From the NCBI GenBank assembly GCA_003550325.1, contig QKWP01000102.1, positions 403,648 to 467,647 on the forward strand: DNA of 64,000 nucleotides, written 5' to 3'. The position numbers were made by a program, and so were the translations under genes. This DNA is from Gigaspora rosea. Its lineage: Eukaryota > Glomeromycota > Glomeromycetes > Diversisporales > Gigasporaceae. A model generated the notes under the pieces. It saw only the letters and a program-made list of their open reading frames with translations, searched no databases and was not told the origin of the DNA. Of this stretch, positions 44,226-55,174 are shown in pieces. Positions within the stretch are counted from its first letter, which is position 1. Each line of letters opens with the position of its first letter.

Positions 44226-44664
44226 AGTATTTTATTACTTGTTATAGTTTTGTTGTATTCGTGTTCTATTTGTTTATTTGTTTGCTGATTTTTGTTTATT
44301 CCAAATACGTGACTGGTGTATGTTTTTATCCAAATTTTAATGTGTTAATTTGTATTTGTTGTTGTTTTCCTATTTGTTTGTTTTGGTATTGTTTACGCAT
44401 CGATCGATCAGAAATTTTCAGGGTCAGAGCCAAATTCCCAAAATTTCCAAAAATTTTCTAAATTTTTCCGTAAAGGTGTGTACTTTCCTAGGTACACTGT
44501 CTTGGCTAATTTCGTTCTAATAAACTGCTAGTATTTTTGTGTTGGCTCTTCTTTTTATTAGAAGCTTTTGGATAGCTTTTTAATAAAAATTTAGTGTATT
44601 TGTGAGTTTTTGTTTTGACCGCTTTTTGGAAAAAGGATCAGTAGAAAGAGTTGATTTTTCTGTG

Positions 44665-44899
44665 ATTATTTAAATTTTTTTTTATTATTTAAATTTTTTT
44701 ATTATTTAATTTTTTTTATTATTTAAATTTTTTTTATTATTATTTATTTTTATTTATTTTTATTTTTTTATTAATTGTTTTTATTAACAATTTTTTTAAT
44801 TTTAAAGTTTTTTTTAATCTATTTTTATTTATTTTTTATCTAATTTGATTTTTTATTTTTTTTCTTTTTTTTTTAATTTTAATTTATTTTTAATGTATT
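44665..44899. repeat. T-rich low-complexity tract
   Basis: ATTATTTAAATTTTTTTT repeated several times next to the 5' end of LINE C, then T/A runs. No gene. Confidence 0.7.
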
Positions 44900-45269
44900 T
44901 TAAAGGGTAGTTCACAGTTGAAGAGTATTGATTTCATAATAAAAATTAGCATAAATTTACTAATTGCATTATATAGAAATAAAATCTTACGTGATTCTGT
45001 TTTTAAGAAAAAACCCTTTAGTAAAAAATCAAAACAAACTATATCTTGTGATCTATCTAACTAATTTTAATGATTTTACCACTATTAGAATCAAAAAAAT
45101 TAGTTCTACACCTTTTATTAAAAACTAAAAGAAAGTTTATACAATAAAAAATACTTTTATATATAAGCAAGCTAGATTTCTGTACTATAAAAAAACATAT
45201 GAATTTTCATTTTTGTTTATTATAAGATTTGCAATTTTTTTACCTTTTTAGAGGTGGACTACCCTTTAA
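44900..45269. mobile_element. TTAA-flanked MITE
   Basis: TTAA is followed by AGGGTAGTTCAC at the left and mirrored by GTGGACTACCCT then TTAA at the right. A TTAA target is characteristic of piggyBac-like and some Kolobok elements. The interior holds one copy of the motif 'TTGTGATCTATCTAACTAATT ... ACCACTATTAGAATC'. No transposase. Confidence 0.65.
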
Positions 45270-45705
45270 CTTTTTTTAACATTTTTTTAAATTTATTTTA
45301 ATTTTTTTTATTATTGATTTTTATTAAAGAATCTTTTATTTATTTTAATTTTTTTAATATTTTTTTATTTTTATTTATTTATTTATTATTTTATTTTTTA
45401 ATTTCTAAATTATTGACCCTTATATGATCGGCCAATCATATTAAAGATTGTCAATTATACTGTAAGTTATAAATAAATTTTTTTTTATACTGTATATATT
45501 TTTTTTATTAATAAACATTAAAAATTTTTATTAGAACTATTACTAGAGCCATTTTTGAAACCATTACTAAATTCATTACTGAGTTTTGAAATTGTTGTAT
45601 GTTTGTATTTTCTGGTATAAGGTATTGGTGATTTTAGTTAATTTCTTTATTTTTTTTCAGTATATTTTTTATTATTTTTGGCGGGTTGTAATTAGTATTC
45701 TTTTT
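45270..45705. other. AT-rich stretch, no gene seen
   Basis: T/A runs with ATTACTAGAGCCATTTTTGA-like short repeats near 45540. No gene recognised. Confidence 0.45.
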
Positions 45706-46600
45706 TTTTATACTAATGTTCCTTAGAATAAACAAGTATAATTGTAAGTATAAATAGCATGACAGTTAGAACAGACAAAGTAGATATCAAAAATCTGTTA
45801 CGATAGAAAATGTAAATAGAAAAATAGTATTGGATAAATTTATTATTATGGAATTAGAGTTTAAAAGGAAGATCATAAACTAGAATATATATATATGTTT
45901 TTTTTACAGTACTAATATTTCTTTTTTCTTTAGAACAAATATAGTATGAAATATAGTACAATAGTTAAAGTAACAAAGTAGATATCATAAATCTGCAAAG
46001 ATAGAAAATACAAATAGAAAAAAATAGTATTGGATATTGTTATTGTCATGGAATTGGAGTTGAAAAGTATAAATATAAGACTAGTATATAATAGTATTCT
46101 TTTTTTTTATTATAGTACTAGCATTTTTTTTTATTTATCTAAAAGAGTTGGGGCCCCTTAATATCTGCACTTGTCCAGTGTAATGGGTAGTAATAGGAAG
46201 AGTGTGAACCTGAGGGTTTAAATAGGCAATTCCCGTAGTTGGGTTGTAGGTATGGCAGCTAGTGTAGAACCTTCAGGTGGACTACTTAAATTAGGCACCA
46301 AAAGTGCATGTGTGGCTAGTTGTATCCTCATTCATGTAATAAATATTACATCCTAATAACTCATAATAAAATCCCGGCCATAGTACCCGGCCTCTAAAAA
46401 AAAAAAAATAAAAAAAAAATAAAAAAAAAAGTACTAGCATTTTTCTTTAAAATAAAATAAACATAGTATGGAATATAGTACAATAGATAGAATAAACAGA
46501 GCATAATAGTTAGTATCTGGTTTATGATAGTTTTTTTTTCTTTTTTTTTATATATACAGTACAACATTTCTTTTTTTTTTAAAAATAAATGTAGTATAAT
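45706..46600 (+). repeat. About four tandem units of about 200 bp with intron-like signals
   Basis: Units begin with TACTAATRTTYCTT and a TTTAG or CCTTAG acceptor (45706, 45909), followed by AACAAATATAGTATGAA, AAGTAGATATCATAAATCTG and ATGGAATTGGAGTTGAAAA, then a GTATAAAT donor-like word. The ATGGAATTRGAGTT core also appears on the opposite strand at 48200-48620. The third unit is interrupted by the SINE-like insertion. Confidence 0.62.
46129..46429 (+). mobile_element. SINE-like retroposed sequence
   Basis: It is a body of about 265 bp, clearly more GC-rich than its surroundings (GTTGGGGCCCCTTAATATCT at the start, CCCGGCCATAGTACCCGGCC near the end), followed by an A-rich tail (46396-46429). 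A perfect 15-bp direct repeat, AGTACTAGCATTTTT, flanks it (46114-46128 and 46430-46444). A-tail plus long duplication is the signature of LINE-mediated retroposition. I see no clear tRNA A/B boxes, so the parent RNA is unknown; it could be a SINE or a processed copy of another transcript. Confidence 0.78.
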
Positions 46601-48140
46601 ATAGTAAATAATTTTAAACTTTTGTATTGTGATAGTTACATGTTCACAATACATTAAATGATCACATAATAGTGTCAACCCTTCATTTGATCACTACTAG
46701 TTTACTTTATTTTTATTTATTATTTATTAGTTATTTATTATATTAATTTGTTATTTTATCACAATGTATATTGATATATATATTGTTCGTTATACATAAA
46801 ATCATTATGCATAATATTGTTATTGGTATTCAGATCTATTGTACATAGTTTTAGGATAAAAGAGACTACAATTATAATAAGGACATAAAAATCTTTTTGT
46901 ATCTTCATAATGCTAATGTTCCACTATCATATCTAATTGAATTTCTTCTAACAAAGACCTAACTCATTCTCAAACATTTCATTTACATTTGGCAATGACA
47001 ACAGGACCAGATTGCCTACTTGAAGAAATTCTACTTGAAGATAACTCTATCCTACAGAACAGATGACAATTCATAGTTTCTTTGTTAAATTATCCTATTT
47101 ATGACTCTATGTAACTTGTTTAACTTGTGTTTGTATAATTGTTCAAAAAATATTTTACCCAATATATATCGACAAGTTCCTAAAATTAATAAGTAAAATA
47201 TTAGCACCCAAACTCAAAAACAGAAATAAAATCCAAAGCATATTTAGCTTCAAAAAGTTTTATTTTTAATCTCTTATATACTATCCTTTATATAATTTAA
47301 TCTTGTACTTATTTTTCTTTTCTTCTTGTTAATAAAGTGCTACTATGGGCAAAAAGAAAGAATAATTAAAGAAATTGAAATAAGTGCTAAAAATAGATAT
47401 AGAAAAAAATTTTTTACTTAGCTTTAGAGAAGCTCTAACATCCTACATCCTAGTAGAATCCATCAAGTCCATAAACGTCCTGACAAATATCCAGATTATT
47501 CTTGTTACTATATTGTTTTCATTATACTGCTCTGAAGAAAAAAGGAATCAATAAAGTAAAAGAAGAGAAAAAGAAATGTTAATAGGGGCCAGCAAATAAA
47601 AAGTTGCTTATCTGGCCAAATTTAAAAGAATTTTAGTTTAACATCATCAGGTGAATTTTTTAAGTGCAGATCTGTGCAGATTTTTAAAACCCAACAATAA
47701 TCAAAAATCTGCGAAGATCTGTAACCCCACAATTATAGTTGAAGAAAAATTTTTAACAAATTCTGTGCAGATTTTAGAAATATATAAATCTGCACAAATT
47801 TTTATTAAATAATAAAAAGTGTAATAACCTGAATTAAGCTTAATTTAGACCAAAATTTAGAGTATATTCACTAGTTATATTATAATAATTTATTTACTAT
47901 ATTTTTATTTATATATTTATTTAAATTTATTTAATTAATAATATATTTTTATTTTACATTTATATATAATATTACTTATACATTAATTAAAAATTTTATT
48001 TATATATAATTTTTTTTTTATAATTAAAAATTTTGTTTATTTATATATAATTTTTTTTATTATAATCAAAAATTTTATTTATTTATTTATTTATTTATAG
48101 CAGATAAATTTATTTTTTGTATCGCATGTTGCATAACTAA
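46601..48140. other. AT-rich stretch with weak repeat signals, no gene recognised
   Basis: Slightly more complex segments at 46890-47110 and 47440-47530 are followed by T-rich DNA and by TGCAGATYTGTGCAGATTTT repeats (47660-47820). No open frame longer than noise and no domain was recognised. Confidence 0.45.
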
Positions 48141-50560
48141 TACTATTATGCAAAAAATGTTTCTAACTATCACTAACTCTATAACTATAACAAATTCCTT
48201 TCTTTTCAACTCCAGTTCTATATTTGTAAACCTAGAGTGCTCACCATCTCCACAGCTTTTTGATAATAAATAAATGCCTTATGTATATCCATTTTGACTC
48301 CAATTCTATTGTAATAACAATCTCCAATGCAAATAATAATATCGATATCGAAAACAATACAACACCAGATGAAAAATGACAGCATGACAAGTGTGAAATG
48401 AGAAAATAGGACTCAATAGTTATACACTAGTAAAACAAATTCACTATTAAACAACATTACTAACATGATAGGTTGGTTAGTAAAAGAAAAAAAAATACAA
48501 TAACAAAAAAAAGATTATACTTATCAATAGAACGAACCTTTTATCAGATAAACGACATGAGTATCCACTGAGTATCCCTTTTAACTTCAATTCCATTGTA
48601 ATAACAACCTTAACACAACACCAGAAGTGTGAAATGGGACCCAACAGTAATACCAACAAAAACTCAAATACAGAACTACTAAGTACGTATGGCAGCTCTA
48701 TAATAATGCGGCATCAACAACCAATACACGATATCATCTAGCAAAATGAATTCAACACTAACAAACGATAGACTTGTTAATAAAAGGAAAAAAAATAAAA
48801 TATCAAAAAAAAACTACTTATCAATTGAACAACCCCTAAATATGATTTCACTAGAAAAATGACGCAATACCAGAGACATAGCACCATAGTACTGGAAATT
48901 GTAAAACAGGTCCCAGTATTGTTTTTTAGCAAGGTATTAAGTCTTAATGAGAAATTAAGGAATATAGTATAGAAAATTTCTGGACGAAGCGGGTCACCAG
49001 TTTGAGAACGTATGTTGGCACCTGCAACTAATACTCGGACACCACAAAGCTAATTCACCAAATACGAAAAAAAAACTAGTTAGTACTGTAGTATTGTAAT
49101 AAAAAAAAAGAGGAAAGTGATAAAAAAATTTTACTTATCTTTTATATTTTTTAAATCCATGTAACCAGAATAAATAAATAATAGTGTAAGCGAAAATTTT
49201 TAGTAAAAATAAATAAATAAATAAAAAAAAATAGGTAGCAAAAATTTTTAATAAATAAATAAAAAAAAGTGTAGTGAAAAAAATTTTAATAAAAAATAAA
49301 AAAAAATTCGAAATAAAAAGTAAAAATTTTGAAATAAAATAAAAAGTTCGAAATAAAAAAAAAAGATCAAAATGACCAAGATGATCTGGGTAGATTTATC
49401 TACCTAATCTTTGCTGATATGCAAAAATCAATGATTTTGATTAATTGCGCAAAGTTATAAATAAAAATCTACAAAGATCTCCAAATTAAAATTTTTTATA
49501 AATTTTTGCAGTTTTTTTTAAAATTCTGTGATTATTTAATGATTATAAAGATTATCACAGATTATTAGCATATTTACTTTCCCGATGATAGTTGAAAGGG
49601 TCACCATTAATTTATACAAACTATGAATTTTGTATTACTTGATAACCTAACCCAAAAGAAAAAACATTAACTAGATTTTGTCTGGCCCTACCTGAGGAAC
49701 TTAAAGTTCCAAGAAAATGTTTTTTGTCTTCCAAACCCAGAACAGTATGAGTGAAACTCTTGTGGTATAAAGATACAAAGAATAAGCCATGCGACAGATA
49801 GATTAGTATATGCACGAAAAGAAAAAAAATAATAAAATAAAAATAAATAAATAAATAAATTTATACTTATCTTTCTGGAAGCCCTTGCCCACTCAAAGAA
49901 TTGAATTTGGGATAAAGGCTAAGATAAAGACTATTTTGAAAAATTCTCTATTCCAAGCCCAAAAAGTTTAGTAAAGTAAGACCCAGAAAGAAGAAGAAAC
50001 ACTAATAAAAAACTAGAATAAAAAAAATTTTTTCTTATTAGACAAGTCTTGAGAATCTTGGATCTCAATTCAGCATAGTTGAAGAGCCCACCTATAGTAC
50101 TGGACTAGAAAAACCTTAGTAGCTTTGTCTTGTTTGTTTTGTTTTTTTGGACCAAAACCAGTAAAGAATTTCTACATAACAAAGATCCAGAAAAATAAAC
50201 TGTAGAAAAAAAGACAGATCAGTAAATAGAAAAAAAAGAAATAAAAAAAGGAACAACAATATAAAAAAATTTACTAATTCAAAAAGAATAAAAGATCTTT
50301 CAAACTGAACTATAAAAAATGAAGTTAAAAGAAAAAAATAATAAACAGAAAAATGGATTGAACTGACAGATCTTTAATAAATAATAATTTGATGATCATG
50401 TGGATAATATCAAGTTCAAAATTAAAACAAGAGAAATACTACTAAATTCTATATAGCCCCGCCAGACAAATTCAGAAGATGACCCAATTTTTATGAAGTT
50501 ATGAGAAATTCGATAAACCTAAAAATAAATAAATAAATACAATGGTCTAACAATATAAAG
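48141..50560 (-). pseudogene. Possible decayed gene with repeated exons
   Basis: On the minus strand, complex segments of 100-200 bp alternate with T-rich stretches that contain donor-like GATAAGTA (48538-48523, 48823-48808, 49140-49126, 49872-49860) and branch/acceptor words (TTTTACTAACCAACC, CAGTACTAACTAG). At least two segments are related: VVITMELKLKGILSGYS (in the 60-codon frame 48659-48477) and the diverged copy near 48320. The frame 49815-49621 reads HTVLGLEDKKHFLGTLSSSG. No known domain. It may be an old gene, a repeat-derived transcript or the mirror of the array at 45706. Confidence 0.35.
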
Positions 50561-51559
50561 AAATAAAGAATAAAAACTTGAGCATTATACTTCAAATACC
50601 AAATGTGAGGTTTAAAAAGAAAAAAATTTTAAACTGATATATTTTTTTATTTTTTTATTATTTTTTTAAGTTAGTTTTTTTTAAATTCTGTGTGAATTGT
50701 CTAAGTAATTAAATTAACTTTAGTTTTTTTTAGTTTTGGTTATGGGTAATCTGATGTACAAAACTTTATTAGTTTTTGTTCTAGTTATAGGTATACCAAG
50801 GAACCTAAAACCCAGAGTTTATTTTTTTTATTTTTTTTAGAAAACTAGTTTAGAATTTTTTAATCACTAATTGATTATGCTCAGAGGACCTTGCATGTTA
50901 TTTTGGAATGCACATGTGTGATATTTTGAATTATTTTGATAGTTTTAATTACCAGAAGAACCCTGGTCTTGTTATATAGCATATGTATATTTAAGGTGTG
51001 CATTATTTTGAACACACATGGGTGTTATTTTGAGTTAAAAAACAATTTTCAATAAAATGTAATTTCAAAATAATGTGCATGCACATTATTATGTGCAAAT
51101 ACGATAATATAAAATATGTTAAAACTTAAAGTATATTAGTATAAAACAGTAAATATGTTCAACCCAATTTAAACTATAGATAGGTACGTTATATCTATCT
51201 ATATATATACTATAGATTTGCTTAGACATGAATACTTATCATGGTATTCTATCCATTGCACAAATTTGTTATTTTTATTGCTAATAAACTTTTTTAGATT
51301 AGTAATATATACAGTATTAGTAAATGCTAAATTCTAAATCCCACTAATCAAAACTCCAGAAGATTATAATTAGAACAAGGATACTATTGACATCATAATA
51401 TATAGTCTATACTATGCTATCGTGATAAGACTAATGCAAGTTATAATGCTGCATTGTAATAATTTCTTTAGAATATTAGGATATGCTGTATGATAAAGAT
51501 GCTTTCAACCAATCAGTATGTACAATAAAACAAAGAATTTTAATTGGCTAGAAGGTTCG
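50561..51559. other. AT-rich stretch with inverted-repeat traces, no gene seen
   Basis: TGTTATTTTGGAATGCACAT near 50898 and AAAATAATGTGCATGCACAT near 51065 form a weak inverted pair, possibly an old MITE. Nothing coding is recognised. Confidence 0.4.
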
Positions 51560-51713
51560 ATGACTGAGTTCAAGGACTTAATCTTAGATTAACCTTGGTC
51601 GGATCTAAGTTTTGGGACTTATTATGTGAGGACCTGGTCCGAAGGTCCGTGTTTGTAGGACTTACAAGTTTTAGGAACAAGACCGGACCTGGGATGACTT
51701 TACCATCCCTATA
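51560..51713. repeat. Single end of a possible hAT-like element
   Basis: On the minus strand the segment starts TAGGGATGGTAAAGTCATCC, a hAT-like TAGGG terminus, and continues into GGTCCGGTCTTG. I could not find the partner end, so it is probably truncated. Confidence 0.35.
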
Positions 51714-51715
51714 TT

Positions 51716-51841
51716 CAGTCAGACCCTTAAATGCAACCTCCTAAATGCACGTCCTATGAAAAGCCCTCTAAATGCAATACCTTTCTAAGTGCACATTTTT
51801 ACATATGGCCCGTCACTTTGTATTAAGAGAGGTCTGACTGT
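51716..51841. mobile_element. Short CAGTCAGACC MITE
   Basis: The left end CAGTCAGACCCTTAAATGCA and right end GAGAGGTCTGACTG are inverted, with CTCTAAATGCAATACC inside as in the MITE at 8821. It is a 126-bp relative with TA at the right flank. Confidence 0.65.
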
Positions 51842-51944
51842 ATAGTTATTGAATGCAACGAAGACAATAAATACGTACTATTTAACATGAATCATGTGGG
51901 AAGTATTGTAGATAAAGTTATATTATGCAATTATAAGTCAAATG

Positions 51945-52034
51945 GGATCTCTTGTAGTATAGGTGACACCATTGATAAAATGTATTATTGATTAATTGAT
52001 TTAGAATAATTGTCACCTATACTGCAAGTGATCC
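51945..52034. mobile_element. 90-bp palindromic MITE with 8-bp duplication
   Basis: A perfect GTCAAATG duplication flanks it (51937-51944 and 52035-52042). The ends GGATCTCTTGTAGTATAGGT and, inverted, GGATCACTTGCAGTATAGGT take up about half of the whole element. Confidence 0.85.
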
Positions 52035-52269
52035 GTCAAATGAATATCAATTTACTGTATAATCGTCCATTAACAACAAAGCATCACAATGTTATGTAAA
52101 CCTGATTAAACAATGTTGGAATAAAGATTCAGAAAACGGTCAGCAAAAGAACTCTGAAGTTTTTAAAAAATGACGAGACGATTATCAAATTTTAACGGAA
52201 TCAAAAATATATACCTAAGAATATGAAACTTTGACATAAATGTAAATAGTAATAGCAAACTAATTAGTT

Positions 52270-52650
52270 TAGGCCGCGCAAAGTGACTTTCGTTTTGAAT
52301 AACACTGAATAACCGCCGACCCATTTTTTTCAATTTTTCCAATTTTTTTTAGATCACAATCGTGTCAATTGTTCGATTTGTGACATTTATTTTTTCCCGC
52401 TATTTTCACCCGATGTCGCCCGATTGAGACCTTAACTTCCCGCAATTGTCCGATAGGACTGACGAAAAAATATGATTGCCGACCCAATTTTTTGATTCCT
52501 TGTTGTGCAAAATGAAAAATTAAACTTGCATAATCTTGTATGTGAACATTATTCTATAATTTGCAGTAATTAAAGAAAAAATCCAACTGACCGACCCATG
52601 TTTTCAGATTTCATGTAATGCAAAACGAAAAATTAACTTTGTGCGGCCTA
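52270..52650. mobile_element. TAGGCC MITE family, copy 1
   Basis: The left end TAGGCCGCGCAAAGTGACTT and right end AACTTTGTGCGGCCTA are inverted. Internal words CCGACCCA, CCCGATNGAGACCTTAA and CGACCCATGTTTTCAGATT are shared with copies at 57832, 60246 and 61682. No duplication is visible. Confidence 0.75.
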
Positions 52651-53032
52651 ACCATTATTCACTGAAAAACATAAATGAAGTCCTTGCACTGCTATTACAA
52701 ATGTGGAGCCAAAATATAAACAATGTTCTTGCATTACAACAACGAAGCCTATCACTAATTATTCGACACTACTAACATACTACCAAGTGTAATTCTCGCT
52801 GCAGTACCATTTAATGAAAGTGCCAACCTTTACTATAAGGTGAGAAGAATGGTAAACTTCCTTTACATGAACAAAAAATAACCAGAATTAAATACACTTT
52901 CCTTTTTTGCATTATTGTTCTTAAATGTAGAATTATGGATTCTCCTTATTTATTTTCTTGTTAGGTGCTTGATGTAAACATGTTTATTCAAATTAAAACT
53001 CAGTTAATACTCCCTACGAATCATGATCATAA

Positions 53033-53150
53033 ATTGCCGGATAACACCATTATCAAATTTGTGAATACGGTAATTTGACATATGATTGGCTACACGTGCC
53101 GCTCCGTTGCACGTGCTCATTTGCCAAATTACCGTTATTCGGCAATAATG
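53033..53150. repeat. Small inverted repeat around CACGTG words
   Basis: ATTGCCGGATAAC and GGTAATTTGACATATGATT at the left are mirrored by TTGCCAAATTACCGTTATTCGGCAAT at the right in shorter blocks, with ACACGTGCCG and GCACGTGCTC in the centre. Probably a MITE. Confidence 0.5.
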
Positions 53151-53561
53151 TATACTTAAGTCTCTACAAAATTTGATAGTTAGTAATGCTTACAGCACCA
53201 AAATAGCTCATGATGATGAACGACTAATGCAAAATAAGCAGGATATGGGTATTAATTATAGAATAACAAATAAGAAATTCAATAAAACAGATACAAAGTA
53301 ATCAGCCAAGTATATACACATGACAATCATCGTATCAAAGCCTTTGTTATTAATAAATGAGAATAGCACCTAAGAATACAACAAGGCAGACTCGAAGGTT
53401 TTTTATATATATGCAAAAATTCCACAGCAAAACTTATCACACGGAATGAAGATTCATTCATAACTTCTACAACATTCCATCTTTCCAACATTACCTTACA
53501 CAACCTCAAAAAAGAAAACATTCTCACGATGCATACCCACCAATAAAACATACCATAAATG

Positions 53562-53855
53562 GGGGACGTCTAAAGCGGAGACAACTTATATTTAATAATT
53601 TTTTCCATTAACTTTAGGGTTAGGGTCGTCCTATATTAGGGTTAGATTAGGTTTTAGGTAAATATACAGATATATATAAGCAAAATTGCCTTCCCGACAT
53701 TTTTGATTAACACATCGAGGTAGGTTTAGACTACCGTTTTTTGTATTTTTCAAGGGTTTCACTTCTCTTTCAATTTTGCTTCGCCGAAGATCATCAAAAT
53801 TCTATAATTTGATTGGCGGTTGATTACATGATTTGTCTCCGCTTTAGACGACCCC
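53562..53855 (-). mobile_element. GGGGTCGTTTAAA MITE, copy 2
   Basis: It is 294 bp with the perfect 8-bp duplication CATAAATG (53554-53561 and 53856-53863). Ends are GGGGACGTCTAAAGCGG and, inverted, GGGGTCGTCTAAAGCGG. It is the reverse orientation of copies 1 and 3 and contains GTTAGGGTCGTCC and TTAGGGTTAGATTAGG telomere-like words. The length equals that of copy 3. Confidence 0.88.
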
Positions 53856-54265
53856 CATAAATGGAAATACCACGATCGGTCTATCATATACTAAAATGGG
53901 AATTGAGGGGAAATAATGGTATTGTGAATCGTTTATTCTCAGGCTGAGTCAGATAACTGGCTTTAGCTATCCACAGAAAAGGAAATCTTTATCCTTTTTT
54001 ATAAGTTATAACCAGTACCATTAAGATATAGAACCTTGCAATATAGTGATATGGCAGTTACACGACAGGGAGGAAAATAAACAAAAGATTTTAGGTAATT
54101 TTACAAAGATCAATTTACCAAATAAGGTTTATTATTGTCAAAACTAATTATTCCACAATTATTCCACAATTTTGCCATTTAACTTGTGAAAATTTTGTCG
54201 ATATCTCCGTTGAATGCTTTCAAAATTTCTAAAGTATAATCATTCTAAATAATTTACAATTTAAT

Positions 54266-55111
54266 ATGAAGTTTCAAATATTTTATATATGGTTGTTGTT
54301 AATAATGAAAATAGGAGCAAGGAATAATCTGATAAAAAAATCAGTCGAGGATCTTTCGTTTTCCGTTATCCTGGAACATGAAAAAGGACAGGAGTTTGGA
54401 CGTGTTTTTTTCCTAAAACGCGATCCTATTGCTGGAGAAGCTGGAACAATTGCTCCAAAACCTGAACCTGAACTAAATTTTTCTGTAAGTTCAAATTTAA
54501 ATGGAGGGTTACGACCATCATATTATTTATTAAAAAGTTCACAAATAATAGTAGAAACATCGACTGAAGACATAGCAGAATATTTTACTAACCAAATGGG
54601 AAATAAAACGGAAGAAGTTTTTAAAAATGAAGTTGTAGATTGGGCAAAAACAAATGGATATAATTATGAAGATGCCAATTATTTAGGAGGAAATGCCAAG
54701 AAATTAGTAGATTGTAAGAAAAATTCGACATTGAGTTCAGAAAAATGGAAATTTAATACAACAACAAATAATTCTTGCATTTCGTGTGAACAGATAAATG
54801 GCTTATCTAGCATTTATACGCATGCAAATTTAATAAATGGAACTGAAACAATAGCAACTCTAAAATTATTATATTCATTAAGTATTACTATTAACAATAT
54901 TAGCAAATGCGAATTTGACTTGACTTGTATTAATATAAGTGGAGATGGTTCTTGTTTACAAAATTTAAGTTCAGTGAATAATCCCAATTCTACTAAAGAT
55001 TCCCTTACTACCTTAGCAATAATTTTAGGAATAATAATAATGATGATTACAATCATTATATGTTTACCTAAAAGTATAAAGACGAAATATTTTACAAAAG
55101 AAAAAAGATGA
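54266..55111 (+). CDS. Orphan type I membrane glycoprotein, 281 residues
   Basis: This is the only intact, non-transposon gene candidate. The N-terminus MKFQIFYIWLLLIMKIGA is a signal-peptide-like hydrophobic segment. Residues about 20-246 form an extracytoplasmic domain with about ten N-x-S/T sites (for example 71, 113, 153, 164, 168, 191, 211, 223, 233, 241) and six Cys (150, 171, 174, 215, 221, 230), all in its second half and likely disulphide-bonded. Residues about 247-267 (TLAIILGIIIMMITIIICLP) are a strong membrane span. A short basic tail, KSIKTKYFTKEKR, faces the cytosol. A proline-rich APKPEPE lies near 63-69. The start is the first ATG of the frame and is supported by the signal peptide. 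No intron is evident. I recognise no family; function unknown, perhaps a cell-surface protein. Confidence 0.82.
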   Translation: MKFQIFYIWLLLIMKIGARNNLIKKSVEDLSFSVILEHEKGQEFGRVFFLKRDPIAGEAGTIAPKPEPELNFSVSSNLNGGLRPSYYLLKSSQIIVETSTEDIAEYFTNQMGNKTEEVFKNEVVDWAKTNGYNYEDANYLGGNAKKLVDCKKNSTLSSEKWKFNTTTNNSCISCEQINGLSSIYTHANLINGTETIATLKLLYSLSITINNISKCEFDLTCINISGDGSCLQNLSSVNNPNSTKDSLTTLAIILGIIIMMITIIICLPKSIKTKYFTKEKR

Positions 55112-55168
55112 AAAAACTTGTTCGTAGCAATTTATTTGTCTAGATTCTATAAATTCTTCATTCTTAAT

Positions 55169-55174
55169 AATAAA
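55169..55174 (+). terminator. Polyadenylation signal AATAAA of the 281-residue gene
   Basis: AATAAA occurs 58 bp after the stop codon, in TTCTTAATAATAAAG. The spacing is suitable for 3' end formation of the upstream gene. Confidence 0.5.

Larger units (their letters stand above)
36584..44664 (-). mobile_element. LINE C: near full-length non-LTR retrotransposon
   Basis: The 5' end on the minus strand is near 44664-44652, with the AAAGAGTTGA motif common to the three LINEs. The 3' end has an A-run on the minus strand (plus T-run about 36567-36583). ATTATTTAAATTTTTTTT is present at 36561 and at 44665 and may be the target duplication, although low complexity makes this uncertain. The length of about 8.1 kb includes a 130-bp tandem duplication in the 3' part. 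Stops and frameshifts occur throughout, so it is inactive. Confidence 0.88.
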
